64,000 nucleotides of DNA from Varibaculum timonense_A (lineage in GTDB: Bacteria > Actinomycetota > Actinomycetes > Actinomycetales > Actinomycetaceae), in assembly GCF_027694345.1 (NCBI RefSeq), contig NZ_JAQEVU010000009.1:11072-75071 (forward strand). The letters run 5' to 3'. Under the pieces are notes generated by a model, which was not told the origin of the DNA, made no database searches, and saw nothing but the letters and a program-made list of their open reading frames with translations. The position numbers and the translations under genes were made by a program. How positions within the stretch are numbered: the stretch's first letter is position 1; the number at the start of each line of letters is the position of its first letter. Of the stretch, positions 25,230-33,490 are shown one piece after another.

Positions 25230-27884
25230 ATGTTCACGCTTTCTCAGGCAGCGACCCTCGCCCCCGGACTTCCGGCAGCGAAGATTTTGCCAAAACTCAA
25301 AGACGCCCTCGAAACTGTAGGGAAAGCGATTGTTAGTGCCGAGCCAGGGTCGGGGAAAACTACTTTGGTTCCTCCTTTTTGCTGGGCTCTAGAGGACGTG
25401 CGGGCAAATGATGATGGCAGGGCAGCGGGGGTAGTGGTCACTGAGCCACGTCGGATTGCTTGCCGGGCAGCTGCCAGTTACTTGCAGTCATTACTGCCTA
25501 GAGAGAAGCAAAACCTGGCAGCGAAAGTCGCATTTTCGGTTCGGGGAGAATCTACTCGCGGGCAGGATACTCGCCTGGATTTTGTTACTGCCGGACTGTT
25601 TTTGCGTCGGCTGCTGGCAGATCCAGAAGTTTCTGGTATTGGCACGGTAATTATCGATGAAGTACACGAACGGTCTTTAGAGACTGATGTTTTATTAGCT
25701 CTGCTCTGCGAAGTACGGCAGCTGTGTCCGGAGCTGCGAATAGTGGTGATGTCGGCGACTTTAGATAGCGAGCTTTTCCGGAAGGTTTTAGGTGAGGATA
25801 CCCCGGTGCTTCAGGCGGAAGGTAAACTTTTTCCTCTGCAAGAAGTATTCGCGCCCCCGCCAGCGCGGGTGCGTCGGATTAGTGAGCGCGGAACTTCTTG
25901 GGAATTTCGGGATTACTTGGCCGATCTGGCGTTAAACCGTCGTATTCAAGGTGACACTTTAGTGTTTGCCCCCGCAATCGCGGATGTAGAGGCGATTGCT
26001 TCGGCGTTACGTACCCGCGCAAAACACCCGGAAAGAATAATGACCCTGCACGGGCAGTTGTCTCCCCGCCAGCAGGCAAAAGTACTTTCTGAGGGCGCCT
26101 CTGTTGCTAGCGAGGACGCCCTAGAGCCGGGGGAGGGGCGGATTATTGTGGCCACCTCGGTGGCTGAATCGGCACTGACGGTTCCTGGGGTGTATCAGGT
26201 AATTGACAGTGGTTTATCACGAGTTCCAACCCGCCGTCTGCGTGGCAATTCCGAGGGACTAATCACTCTTAGCTGCTCGCAAGCCACCGCCATTCAACGC
26301 GCAGGACGCGCCGCGCGCCTGGGAACCGGTCGAGCAATCCGCGCCTATGACCAGCTAACTTATGCACGGATGGAGTCCGATACTCAGCCGGAAATCTTGC
26401 GCAGTGATTTGGCGCAGACCTATTTGCAGCTGGCAGATTGGGGGCAAACCGATCTGGAAGTTCTGGCGCTGCCGACTACCCCTCCGCCTGCTGCCTGGCA
26501 GCAGGCGGAGAAGGATTTGCAGGCTCTCGGCGCTTTAGATGCTGACTGCCGGATTACCGCTTTTGGACGCCAGTTAGTACAAATTCCTGCCCACCCGCGC
26601 CTGGCACGGGCGTTAATACTGGGTTCACATCTGGTTGGAAAACGCAGGGCAGCCCAAGTAGTAGCGGCTTTGCAGGCGGATTTACATCGTCCAGATGGGG
26701 ATTTATGGGCAGCTATTTGCGAGGCAGAACGCCAAGGAGATACGAACTACTGCAAAGAGCGTTCCCGTTTTGAAAACCTAGCGCAGCGCTATCAAGATAT
26801 TGATGCCGGTAAGGTGGTTAAAGATTTTTCGCTTCTATATAGCGCGGGCAAGCGGGTAGGAAGTGGAGCGAATCAGCAAGGCGAAAAATCGGTTACCTTG
26901 CAGGAAATCGCCGGTGATTTAAGCGTAGGGGTAGTAGTTGCGACGGCTTTTCCTGAACAGATAGGGCGCTTAACCAGTAAACAAGGGGTCTATCAACTTT
27001 GTGGGGGAGGTGCTGCCGGTGTAAATAATGCAAATGCTCTGGTCAATACGGAATGGCTAGCAATTGCGGAAGTTGGACTGCGTAAAGGTAAAAATGATGT
27101 TATTCGTTTTGCGGCTTCCTTAACTGAACCGTTAGCTCTTGAACTAGGTAAACACCATATGCGGGAATGTCACGAGGAACAGTTCCAAAAAGGGAAAATA
27201 ACGGCCTGGAAGACTAAATACCTGGGTGAAATTCCTCTACATCGTGAGCCAGCTCAAATCCTTGAATCTGAGTCTCTCCTCGAAAATGAGTATCAACGAG
27301 ACGGTTTCGGGTTTATCCCTTGGAGTCCAAAAACCCGAAATCTGCGTGCCCGTATGGCGTGGGCTGCTGAGTACCTGTCAAATATGCCCCCGGTTTCCGA
27401 TAAGGACTTACGTGACAATCCAAGTTTTTGGTTAAGTCTTATAAATTATTTTTCCGCTGGAAACAGTGCCTTAAATGCCCCGGTAGCAACCTGGTTAGAG
27501 GCAGTGTTGGACTATAACTCCCGGCGTAACTTGGATAGGGAAGTTCCCAGAGATATTACTCTCCCTTCAGGTCGTACCGCCGCTATCACGTATCCCGAGG
27601 AGCTAACTAGCGGCCCGCCTCGGGTGCAAGCAAAACTACAAGAGTTCTTCGGTCTGCAATCCACGCCGAAAATCCTGGGCGGAAAGGTGAATCTGGCGAT
27701 GGAGATGTTATCGCCAGCAGGACGTCCGTTGGCGTTAGTGACCGACTTGCATCATTTCTGGGATGAAGTGTATCCGCAGGTGCGCGCGGAAATGCGGGGT
27801 AGGTATCGCAAGCATCCTTGGCCGGAAGACCCCCGCGCCGCTACCGCGACTGCCGCCACCAACCGCCAGCTCCGCTCCCGGTAA
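25230..27884 (+). CDS. hrpB: ATP-dependent helicase HrpB
   Basis: DExH-box helicase of about 885 residues. Walker A is AEPGSGKTTLVP (near 31-42), Walker B DEVHERS (near 141), motif III VVMSATLDS, and motif VI QRAGRAAR in the second RecA domain; then the HA2/ratchet region and an HrpB C-terminal domain ending in FWDEVYPQVRAEMRGRYRKHPWPEDP, the family hallmark. The role in bacteria is poorly defined. The ATG at 25230 is my choice; GTG 25215 and TTG 25206 are in-frame alternatives and none has a strong ribosome site. Divergent from the HNH gene. Confidence 0.92.
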   Translation: MFTLSQAATLAPGLPAAKILPKLKDALETVGKAIVSAEPGSGKTTLVPPFCWALEDVRANDDGRAAGVVVTEPRRIACRAAASYLQSLLPREKQNLAAKVAFSVRGESTRGQDTRLDFVTAGLFLRRLLADPEVSGIGTVIIDEVHERSLETDVLLALLCEVRQLCPELRIVVMSATLDSELFRKVLGEDTPVLQAEGKLFPLQEVFAPPPARVRRISERGTSWEFRDYLADLALNRRIQGDTLVFAPAIADVEAIASALRTRAKHPERIMTLHGQLSPRQQAKVLSEGASVASEDALEPGEGRIIVATSVAESALTVPGVYQVIDSGLSRVPTRRLRGNSEGLITLSCSQATAIQRAGRAARLGTGRAIRAYDQLTYARMESDTQPEILRSDLAQTYLQLADWGQTDLEVLALPTTPPPAAWQQAEKDLQALGALDADCRITAFGRQLVQIPAHPRLARALILGSHLVGKRRAAQVVAALQADLHRPDGDLWAAICEAERQGDTNYCKERSRFENLAQRYQDIDAGKVVKDFSLLYSAGKRVGSGANQQGEKSVTLQEIAGDLSVGVVVATAFPEQIGRLTSKQGVYQLCGGGAAGVNNANALVNTEWLAIAEVGLRKGKNDVIRFAASLTEPLALELGKHHMRECHEEQFQKGKITAWKTKYLGEIPLHREPAQILESESLLENEYQRDGFGFIPWSPKTRNLRARMAWAAEYLSNMPPVSDKDLRDNPSFWLSLINYFSAGNSALNAPVATWLEAVLDYNSRRNLDREVPRDITLPSGRTAAITYPEELTSGPPRVQAKLQEFFGLQSTPKILGGKVNLAMEMLSPAGRPLALVTDLHHFWDEVYPQVRAEMRGRYRKHPWPEDPRAATATAATNRQLRSR

Positions 27885-27903
27885 TTCAGGGGTTGGTACT
27901 GGG

Positions 27904-27930
27904 AAGCAGGGAAAAGATTTTTCCTCGCGC
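27904..27930 (-). repeat. Hairpin repeat, right-arm remnant
   Basis: Read on the minus strand it gives GCGAGGAAAAATCTTTTCCC, close to the right arm of copy D (GGAGGAAAAATCTACCCC). Only this fragment is present. Confidence 0.4.
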
Positions 27931-27938
27931 CCCGATAT

Positions 27939-28051
27939 TAAGGTCGAGGATTACGTTTGTCTCCCCGCCCAAAGAACTTGGGTAATACCCGAGGTATTAC
28001 CCAAGTTCTTACGCCCGCCTAACCTGATCGACAAAAGTAATCCTCACCCTT
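27939..28051 (-). repeat. Covarying hairpin repeat, copy E (divergent, inverted)
   Basis: Read on the minus strand: outer arm ending GAGGATTACTTTTGTC, then GATCAGGTTAGGCGGGCGT, a perfect 18-bp inner stem (27972-27989 with 27993-28010, loop of 3), then TTTGGGCGGGGAGACAAA and the matching outer arm. The layout is the same as the other copies, but nearly all stem bases differ and the outer arms still pair with one mismatch. Confidence 0.75.
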
Positions 28052-28117
28052 ACCGGCTTGGTGGGAATTATCCGGGCAGCATGGCAACCGGTTGGAATCT
28101 CGCGTACCAGGCGCGTG

Positions 28118-28222
28118 GTGGGGGCTAGGTTTTATCCGAGCAGGTGCGGTGGGCATAAGAATTCGGGAAACGTCGCTACGTTTTCCGAATTCTTGGGCGG
28201 GAGGAAAAACCTAGCCCCCAAC
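28118..28222 (+). repeat. Covarying hairpin repeat, copy F (full)
   Basis: Outer arms GGGGGCTAGGTTTT and AAACCTAGCCCCC are exact complements; inner stem as in copy D, with loop TCGCTA. The left core has GAGCAGGTGCGG in place of GAGTGGGTGCGG. Confidence 0.88.
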
Positions 28223-28282
28223 GCTTACGGTGGGCGGGAGACGCAAGTAATCTCCGCTCTTGCGGTCTCGGGGGAAGGTGGC

Positions 28283-28312
28283 GAGGGCGGGAGGAAAAAC
28301 CTAGCCCGCGCC
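28283..28312 (+). repeat. Hairpin repeat, copy G (right half only)
   Basis: GGGCGGGAGGAAAAACCTAG followed by CCCGCGCC repeats the right half of copy F 92 bases further on. Between F and G is a small separate hairpin (GCAAG...CTTGC near 28234-28265). Confidence 0.7.
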
Positions 28313-28329
28313 CTCAGCTATTACGCACT

Positions 28330-30000
28330 CTAGGCTAGGGCAGCGCCTACTACCTCTTGCGCCTCAGAAATCACCTGATCTACGTGCTCATCGCCCTTAA
28401 AGGATTCCGCGTAAATCTTGTAGATATCTTCGGTACCCGAGGGGCGAGCCGCGAACCAGGCATCTTTAGTGACTACTTTCAGCCCGCCGATTTCGGCGTC
28501 ATTACCCGGGGCGCGCACCAGTTTGTCGGTGATATCCTCCCCGGCTAGTTTCAGGGCGGTTACGTCCTCGGAAGAAAGCTTCTTGAGCTTGGATTTCTGC
28601 TCTGGGGTCGCCGCTGCCTCGAAACGCTTATAACTGGAAGCCCCGAAACGTTCCACCTGTTGCTGATGCAGCTGCGAGGGAGAAGAACCAGTGACTGCCA
28701 GGATTTCCGAGGCTAGCAGCGCCAAAATGATGCCGTCTTTATCGGTAGTCCATACCGACCCGTCCTTGCGCAAGAAAGAGGCACCGGCCGATTCCTCGCC
28801 TCCGAAACCGATAGTTCCCGAAAGTAATCCCGGCACGAAATACTTAAAGCCCACCGGTACTTCCACCAGTTTGCGCCCCATATGGGCTACTACCCGGTCA
28901 ATTAGCGAGGAAGAAACTAAAGTTTTACCAACCCCGCAACCCTCGCCCCACTGCGGGCGGTGCGTGTACAGGTATTCAATCGCCACTGCCAGGTAGTGGT
29001 TGGGATTCATCAATCCATCTGGGGTAACAATCCCGTGGCGATCCGAATCCGCGTCGTTACCGGTCGCAATATCGAAAGGCGTAATCCCGTCCTCGTCCGG
29101 AGCCATCTTTTGCCGCAGCGAAGCCATGGCGTTGGGTGAGGAGCAATCCATCCGGATCTTTCCATCCCAATCCAAGGTCATGAAGCTGAAAGCGGGATCC
29201 ACATTGGGATTGACCACTGTCAGGTTCAGGTCGTGGCGTTCTGCAAGCATGCCCCAATAATCGACTGAAGCGCCCCCTAAGGGATCGGCACCAATGCGCA
29301 CGCCAGCAGAGCGAATCGCGTCCAAGTCAATTACGCTGGGGAGCGCATCTACGTATTCTCGCAGGTAGTCATGGGGGTGTACGCAATCTGCTCGGGATAA
29401 ATCTGACAAAGTAGAGCGGGGAACATTCCGCCAGCCATCCTCAAGAATCTGGTTAGCGCGGTCGGCAATCCAGCCGGTAGCGTCTACATCGGCTGGTCCA
29501 CCGGTGGGGGGATTGTATTTGAAGCCGCCATCGCGGGGAGGGTTGTGGGAAGGAGTGATAACGATCCCGTCTGCCACATCTGCACCCGAGGTGCGCACCT
29601 CGCCAGGCGCGCCATTGGCCTGCAAAATTGCCAAGGAAACCGCCGGGGTGGGTACATAGGAGTTTCGCGAATCAATCCGTACGTCCACTCCGTTAGCTAC
29701 CAGCACCTCTAGGGCGCTGCGGTGGGCAGGTTCGGAGAGGGCGTGAGTGTCGCGCCCGATAAATAACGGTCCGTTAATTCCCTGATTGCGGCGATACTCT
29801 ACGATTGCCTGGGTGATAGCTACGATATGAGCTTCGTTAAATGCATGGTCGAAGGCGCTGCCCCGGTGTCCCGAAGTACCGAAACTTACCCGTTGGCTCG
29901 GCTCGGTAGGGTCTGGCTCTAGGTCGTAGTAGGCGGCTAGGAGGTCATCGACATTGATTAAATCTTCTGGTTTGGCTTTCTGCCCGGCTCTTTCAAACAT
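28330..30000 (-). CDS. pgm: Phosphoglucomutase, alpha-D-glucose phosphate-specific
   Basis: Interconverts glucose-1-P and glucose-6-P, linking glycogen or starch use and UDP-glucose supply. 556 residues, the usual length. Early motif VSFGTSGHRG, phosphoserine loop VITPSHNPPRDGG (near 150), Mg-binding GNDADSDRHG (near 315), sugar-binding FGGEESAGASF and phosphate-binding RPSGTEDIYKIY near the C-terminus. Monocistronic; converges on hrpB across the repeat cluster. Confidence 0.96.
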   Translation of the reverse strand: MFERAGQKAKPEDLINVDDLLAAYYDLEPDPTEPSQRVSFGTSGHRGSAFDHAFNEAHIVAITQAIVEYRRNQGINGPLFIGRDTHALSEPAHRSALEVLVANGVDVRIDSRNSYVPTPAVSLAILQANGAPGEVRTSGADVADGIVITPSHNPPRDGGFKYNPPTGGPADVDATGWIADRANQILEDGWRNVPRSTLSDLSRADCVHPHDYLREYVDALPSVIDLDAIRSAGVRIGADPLGGASVDYWGMLAERHDLNLTVVNPNVDPAFSFMTLDWDGKIRMDCSSPNAMASLRQKMAPDEDGITPFDIATGNDADSDRHGIVTPDGLMNPNHYLAVAIEYLYTHRPQWGEGCGVGKTLVSSSLIDRVVAHMGRKLVEVPVGFKYFVPGLLSGTIGFGGEESAGASFLRKDGSVWTTDKDGIILALLASEILAVTGSSPSQLHQQQVERFGASSYKRFEAAATPEQKSKLKKLSSEDVTALKLAGEDITDKLVRAPGNDAEIGGLKVVTKDAWFAARPSGTEDIYKIYAESFKGDEHVDQVISEAQEVVGAALA

Positions 30001-30086
30001 ATAGTTAGTCTCTCACTTATTTGGATTTCTGTCTGGATAAGTCCATAGGTTTCAACCAGGTAGCTGTTCTCTATTAAATTTGGAGT

Positions 30087-30689
30087 GTGCATCGATTCGA
30101 TTGGGCTATTCGGCAAGCTATGCAGCTGGCAGCACTTGCCGGTGAGGGCGGGGATGTCCCGGTAGGTGCGCTTGTGCTCGCTCCTAGGACAGGAAGGGTG
30201 CAACCCCTGAACGCTTACGACGGGTTTATCTTCGAGGACGAGGGCGCGCGAGGGGTAAAAGCTGCACGCCCTTCCTCGGGTAAAGCTCAAGGCGATAGCT
30301 CTTTCTGTGTTCCAGAAGAATCCGAGTTAGGGGCTTGGGAAATAATCGGACGCGGCTTTAACCAGCGGGAGGTCTCCCCGTTTGACCCTACTGCTCACGC
30401 CGAGATTGTGGCTTTGCGGCAGGCGGCGAGGAAGCGGGGCAGCTGGCGGTTGTCAGATACTACTTTGGTAGTGAATTTGGAGCCCTGCACGATGTGTGCC
30501 GGGGCGATCGTGAATGCCCGGGTTTCGCGGGTAGTGTTCGGCGCTTGGGATGATAAGGCGGGTGCTGCTGGCTCTGTTCGGGATGTTTTGCGAGATAGCC
30601 GGTTGAATCACCGCGTAGAAGTTATTGGCGGGGTTTTAGCGGACGAGTGTGGAGGGCAGTTAAAAGACTTTTTCGCTACTCGGCGCTAG
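30087..30689 (+). CDS. tadA: tRNA adenosine(34) deaminase with an insertion
   Basis: Deaminates A34 to inosine in tRNA-Arg(ACG). The zinc site is complete: HAEIVAL (catalytic Glu) and PCTMCAGAIV. At 200 residues it is longer than the usual 150-170 because about 45 residues (around 38-82, with GFIFEDEGARG and SSGKAQGDSS) are inserted between the first two core strands (VGALVL and WEIIGRGFNQ). The GTG at 30087 is the earliest possible start (stop at 30075) and preserves the conserved first helix (DWAIRQAMQLAALAG). Confidence 0.9.
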   Translation: MHRFDWAIRQAMQLAALAGEGGDVPVGALVLAPRTGRVQPLNAYDGFIFEDEGARGVKAARPSSGKAQGDSSFCVPEESELGAWEIIGRGFNQREVSPFDPTAHAEIVALRQAARKRGSWRLSDTTLVVNLEPCTMCAGAIVNARVSRVVFGAWDDKAGAAGSVRDVLRDSRLNHRVEVIGGVLADECGGQLKDFFATRR

Positions 30690-30849
30690 GGGTAACCCTA
30701 GGGTTCAGCCATTTACCGGTGCTTTAATGCAGAAGTTGCATCCAATCGTCAGTTCCTTTCACTGGGGACTTCTGTGCATCCTCTGCTCGTGTTTTCTGAC
30801 TCTAGTTGGGGTGCGTTTAGGTGCTTGCTTTTTGGAATCACCGGTTATT

Positions 30850-30960
30850 CCGACAAATAGGCAGATAACTCTCCGACAAATAGGCAGATAACTTTCCGGC
30901 AAACAGGTGGATAACTATCCGGCAAATAGGCAGATAACTTTCCGGCAAATAGGTGGATAG
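30850..30960. repeat. Tandem array of five 23-bp repeats upstream of the DUF4143 ATPase gene
   Basis: Four complete units and one of 19 bases, in exact 23-bp register: 30850-30872, 30873-30895, 30896-30918, 30919-30941, 30942-30960. Each unit is CCGRCAAAYAGGYRGATAAC plus three bases. There are no spacers, so it is not a CRISPR. The last unit abuts the -10 box. Confidence 0.92.
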
Positions 30961-30962
30961 GC

Positions 30963-30968
30963 TATAGT
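30963..30968 (+). promoter_or_regulatory. -10 box of a probable leaderless promoter for the DUF4143 ATPase gene
   Basis: TATAGT six bases before the ATG at 30975, so transcription should begin at or next to the start codon. No Shine-Dalgarno is present. The -35 position falls inside the tandem array and has no good match (TTTCCG), suggesting array-dependent activation. Confidence 0.55.
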
Positions 30969-30974
30969 AAAAAT

Positions 30975-32225
30975 ATGTCTGACTACTTAAAACGGGTAAT
31001 TGACTATGAGATTGCCCAAGTGTTTCCCCAATTACCTGCACTGTGTATAGCAGGAGCTAAAGGAGTGGGGAAAACGGAGACCGCCCAGCGACTCGCCCGC
31101 ACTACCTACCAGTTAGACCAAGTTGATACTCGCACTATTTTGCAAGCAGACCCGCGTATTTTCCTACAACAACCACCCCCAGTTCTCCTGGATGAATGGC
31201 AACTATTGCCAGAAACCTGGGACACCGTTCGCCGCGCGGTTGATGCTGGTGCACGTCCCGAAAGTTTTCTGCTAACAGGTTCCGCCAGCCCCAAACCCGG
31301 GGTACAAACCCATTCGGGAGCGGGCAGAATCATAACTTTACGAATGCGACCTTTAACCCTTTCCGAACGAGGAATTACTACCCCCACCGTCAGTTTGCGT
31401 GACCTATTCGCCGGTGAGCAAGCGATAACCGGTAGCAGTGACTTAACTGCCTCTGATTACGCTGATGCCATCTGTCAAACCGGGCTGCCCGGATTTCAAC
31501 AATTAACTGGGCGCGCTTTGCGCTTGGCGGTAGATTCCTATCTGCGTGACGTGATGGATAAAGATATCTTTACTCAAGGATATTTCACCCGCACTCCGCA
31601 CACTTTGCGAGCTTGGTTGCGTTCTTATGCGCAGGCTACCGCGACTACCGCGTCCTATGCGCAGATATTAGAAGGTGCGACTGCCGGGGAGGGGGATAAA
31701 CCCAGTTCCGAAACTACCCGCACCTATCGTGATTTCTTAACCAAACTGTGGATTTTGGAGCCTCTGGAAGCTTGGCAGCCTTTGGGTTCGGGGTGGAAAC
31801 GCTTGACCAGCAGCCCTAAGCATCATCTAGTAGATCCTGGCTTTGCAGCTCGTCTCTTGGATTTAGAGTCTCAGGATTTACTGACTCCTGCCGGGGCTAA
31901 TATGTACGGTGCCCTGTTTGAGTCTTTGGCTGTGCTATGCGTTAGGGTCTTTGCTCAAGCTCTAGAAGCTACGGTAGGGCATTTCCGTACCCGCGCAGGT
32001 GAGCATGAGGTCGATTTGGTTTTGCAAGGACGAGGAGGGGCAATAGTTGCCTTGGAAGTCAAAACCGCGAATCGGGTCACTGACCATGACGTTAAGCATT
32101 TACTCTGGTTGCGCGAACGTGTTGGCGAAAAAATGCGAGCTGCCGCTGTCTTGTATGGTGGAAAACAAGCTTATATGCGAAAAGACGGGATTGCGGTGAT
32201 TCCTCTGGGGTGTTTGGGGCTTTGA
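30975..32225 (+). CDS. AAA_14/DUF4143 family ATPase
   Basis: 416 residues. The N-terminal AAA_14 domain has Walker A AGAKGVGKTETA (near 29-40), Walker B-like PVLLDEWQLLP (near 71-81) and sensor LLTGSAS. The C-terminal DUF4143 domain (about 185-400) contains a PD-(D/E)xK-like stretch, HEVDLVLQGRGGAIVALEVK. The family is widespread and of unknown function, often proposed to be nuclease- or defence-related. The gene is preceded by a 23-bp tandem repeat and read from an apparently leaderless mRNA. Converges on the amidase gene. Confidence 0.85.
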   Translation: MSDYLKRVIDYEIAQVFPQLPALCIAGAKGVGKTETAQRLARTTYQLDQVDTRTILQADPRIFLQQPPPVLLDEWQLLPETWDTVRRAVDAGARPESFLLTGSASPKPGVQTHSGAGRIITLRMRPLTLSERGITTPTVSLRDLFAGEQAITGSSDLTASDYADAICQTGLPGFQQLTGRALRLAVDSYLRDVMDKDIFTQGYFTRTPHTLRAWLRSYAQATATTASYAQILEGATAGEGDKPSSETTRTYRDFLTKLWILEPLEAWQPLGSGWKRLTSSPKHHLVDPGFAARLLDLESQDLLTPAGANMYGALFESLAVLCVRVFAQALEATVGHFRTRAGEHEVDLVLQGRGGAIVALEVKTANRVTDHDVKHLLWLRERVGEKMRAAAVLYGGKQAYMRKDGIAVIPLGCLGL

Positions 32226-32243
32226 TGTTGATTTTGGGTAGGC

Positions 32244-32270
32244 AAACGATTTGAGGGCGAGGGATCGTTT
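32244..32270. terminator. Weak terminator between the ATPase and amidase genes
   Basis: AAACGAT (32244-32250) and ATCGTTT (32264-32270) form a 7-bp stem with a 13-base loop, followed by TT. Confidence 0.4.
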
Positions 32271-32295
32271 TTGCTGATAGCTACTAGCTGCTGCG

Positions 32296-33180
32296 TTAGT
32301 TTTTGCCGGAGCTGGCGGAAAGGAAACTAATGAGTCCTCTTGCGAGGCCGGAAGCATACTGTTGTTGCCCTTGAGGGCTGGATAATCTTTGAGCATCTTG
32401 AGGGTTCCTCATTTCCCCCAGCTCCACCATTACTGCTGGTACTTTCGCAAAATTTAGGGTGGCGAGGTCGGAGCGGGGCAGGGGTGCGGGACCGTAAATC
32501 GTTGAAGGGCTAAGCCCTGCCGCCTGTAATCCCGAGGAAACGGCGCGCGCCAGGCGTTTTGACGGTTCCCCTTGGGCAGAGTTTAACGGAGGATTGGAAA
32601 CCATTACGAAGAATCCGTGAGGGGCAGACGACTGGGAACCATTGGTGTGAATAGAGAGGAACGCATCGGCGTGTTTCTCGTTCGGGATTTGTCCGCGCCG
32701 ATCGACACATACCTTATCTGCATGGTCATCTTTTTTGGTCAGATGAACGCTTGCCCCTTTTTCTTGTAGCTCAGCTTGTAAAATCAGGGCAACTTTCCAG
32801 TTGGCAGTATGTTCAGGGTAGCCGCTGTTAGTCGCAGTTCCGGAGGTATTACATATTTTGCTCCCTCCGCGCCCATCAGGAACTTTGTTGGTTAAATGTT
32901 GCCCGTTAGAGTGACCGGGATCTATTACGATAGTTTTTCCTGCCAGTATCTTTTTAGGTTCTGGATTGGGGGTAGAGAGCGAGGTGGAAGGGGAAGTCGG
33001 AGTAGGGGAATCCTTGCCGGTAGCGTTAGGAGTGGAGCTGCTAGCGGTTTTGTTGTTTGCAGAGAAATCGTGGTGGTCGGTGGCGGGACTGCAAGCGCTT
33101 AGGGACAAAAGGCTGATTGCCATTACGATGATGCTAATTCGATGAATCTTGTGATGGGAGCAGGGGAATCTTTCGAGCAC
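32296..33180 (-). CDS. N-acetylmuramoyl-L-alanine amidase lipoprotein (Amidase_3)
   Basis: 294 residues. Lipoprotein signal with lipobox LSAC (Cys30), then a Ser/Thr/Pro linker (about 31-77), then a zinc amidase domain: IVIDPGHSNGQH, a Glu in YPEHTANW, FLSIHTNGS and catalytic-type VELGEMRN. Cleaves the amide between MurNAc and the stem peptide; exported and membrane-anchored, so a role in wall remodelling or cell separation is likely. Start GTG at 33180. A short C-terminus ends in ASGLARGLISFL. Confidence 0.9.
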   Translation of the reverse strand: MLERFPCSHHKIHRISIIVMAISLLSLSACSPATDHHDFSANNKTASSSTPNATGKDSPTPTSPSTSLSTPNPEPKKILAGKTIVIDPGHSNGQHLTNKVPDGRGGSKICNTSGTATNSGYPEHTANWKVALILQAELQEKGASVHLTKKDDHADKVCVDRRGQIPNEKHADAFLSIHTNGSQSSAPHGFFVMVSNPPLNSAQGEPSKRLARAVSSGLQAAGLSPSTIYGPAPLPRSDLATLNFAKVPAVMVELGEMRNPQDAQRLSSPQGQQQYASGLARGLISFLSASSGKN

Positions 33181-33430
33181 GTTATAAGCCTAACCGTATT
33201 TTTGAGGGCGGGCTCTTAAGTTGGTAGGGGGGTCGTGCTAATCTGCGCAGCGTCCTCTTAATCTAATCGCTATTCACAGGGGTAAAGCGCCTAAATCTGG
33301 CGTTAGCGTTTTAGGGGTAGCTTTGAAAGTTTCCCTCTTACGAGCAGGGGTAAGTAGTTAGAACGGTTGTGTCTGGGACCTAAGTCGAGTAAAGTAATCT
33401 TTGTAAGGACATTTCAATTAAGTGTTAGGG
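33181..33430. other. Divergent intergenic region between amidase and iolA genes
   Basis: About 250 bases upstream of both genes. It should hold both promoters, but I find no convincing -35/-10 pair. A short inverted repeat CCTAAA...TTTAGG lies near 33290-33313. Confidence 0.35.
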
Positions 33431-33448
33431 ATGTCGAAAAACCGACAT
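33431..33448. promoter_or_regulatory. Palindromic operator candidate upstream of iolA
   Basis: ATGTCG (33431-33436), six bases, CGACAT (33443-33448): a perfect 6-6-6 inverted repeat 42 bases before the iolA start. Could bind an inositol or propionate/valine regulator. Confidence 0.45.
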
Positions 33449-33490
33449 GACCGGCGATAAAGTCAGCAATAATCAAAGGAGATACTGACA

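Noticed and set aside
21178..28312. Hairpin repeats as ordinary intrinsic terminators or as an integron attC array
   Set aside because: They have conserved bulged strands and no consistent terminal T tract, and none of the attC RYYYAAC/GTTRRRY core or an integrase is present; also some copies lie upstream of genes.
30850..30960. CRISPR array or replication origin
   Set aside because: Units are directly contiguous without spacers, and only the third unit contains a near-DnaA-box (complement of GTGGATAA). There is no dnaA, repA or gyrB nearby, so an origin is not supported.
30838..31041. Repetitive minus-strand open frame across the tandem array
   Set aside because: It merely translates the 23-bp repeats, has no ribosome site and overlaps the ATPase gene.
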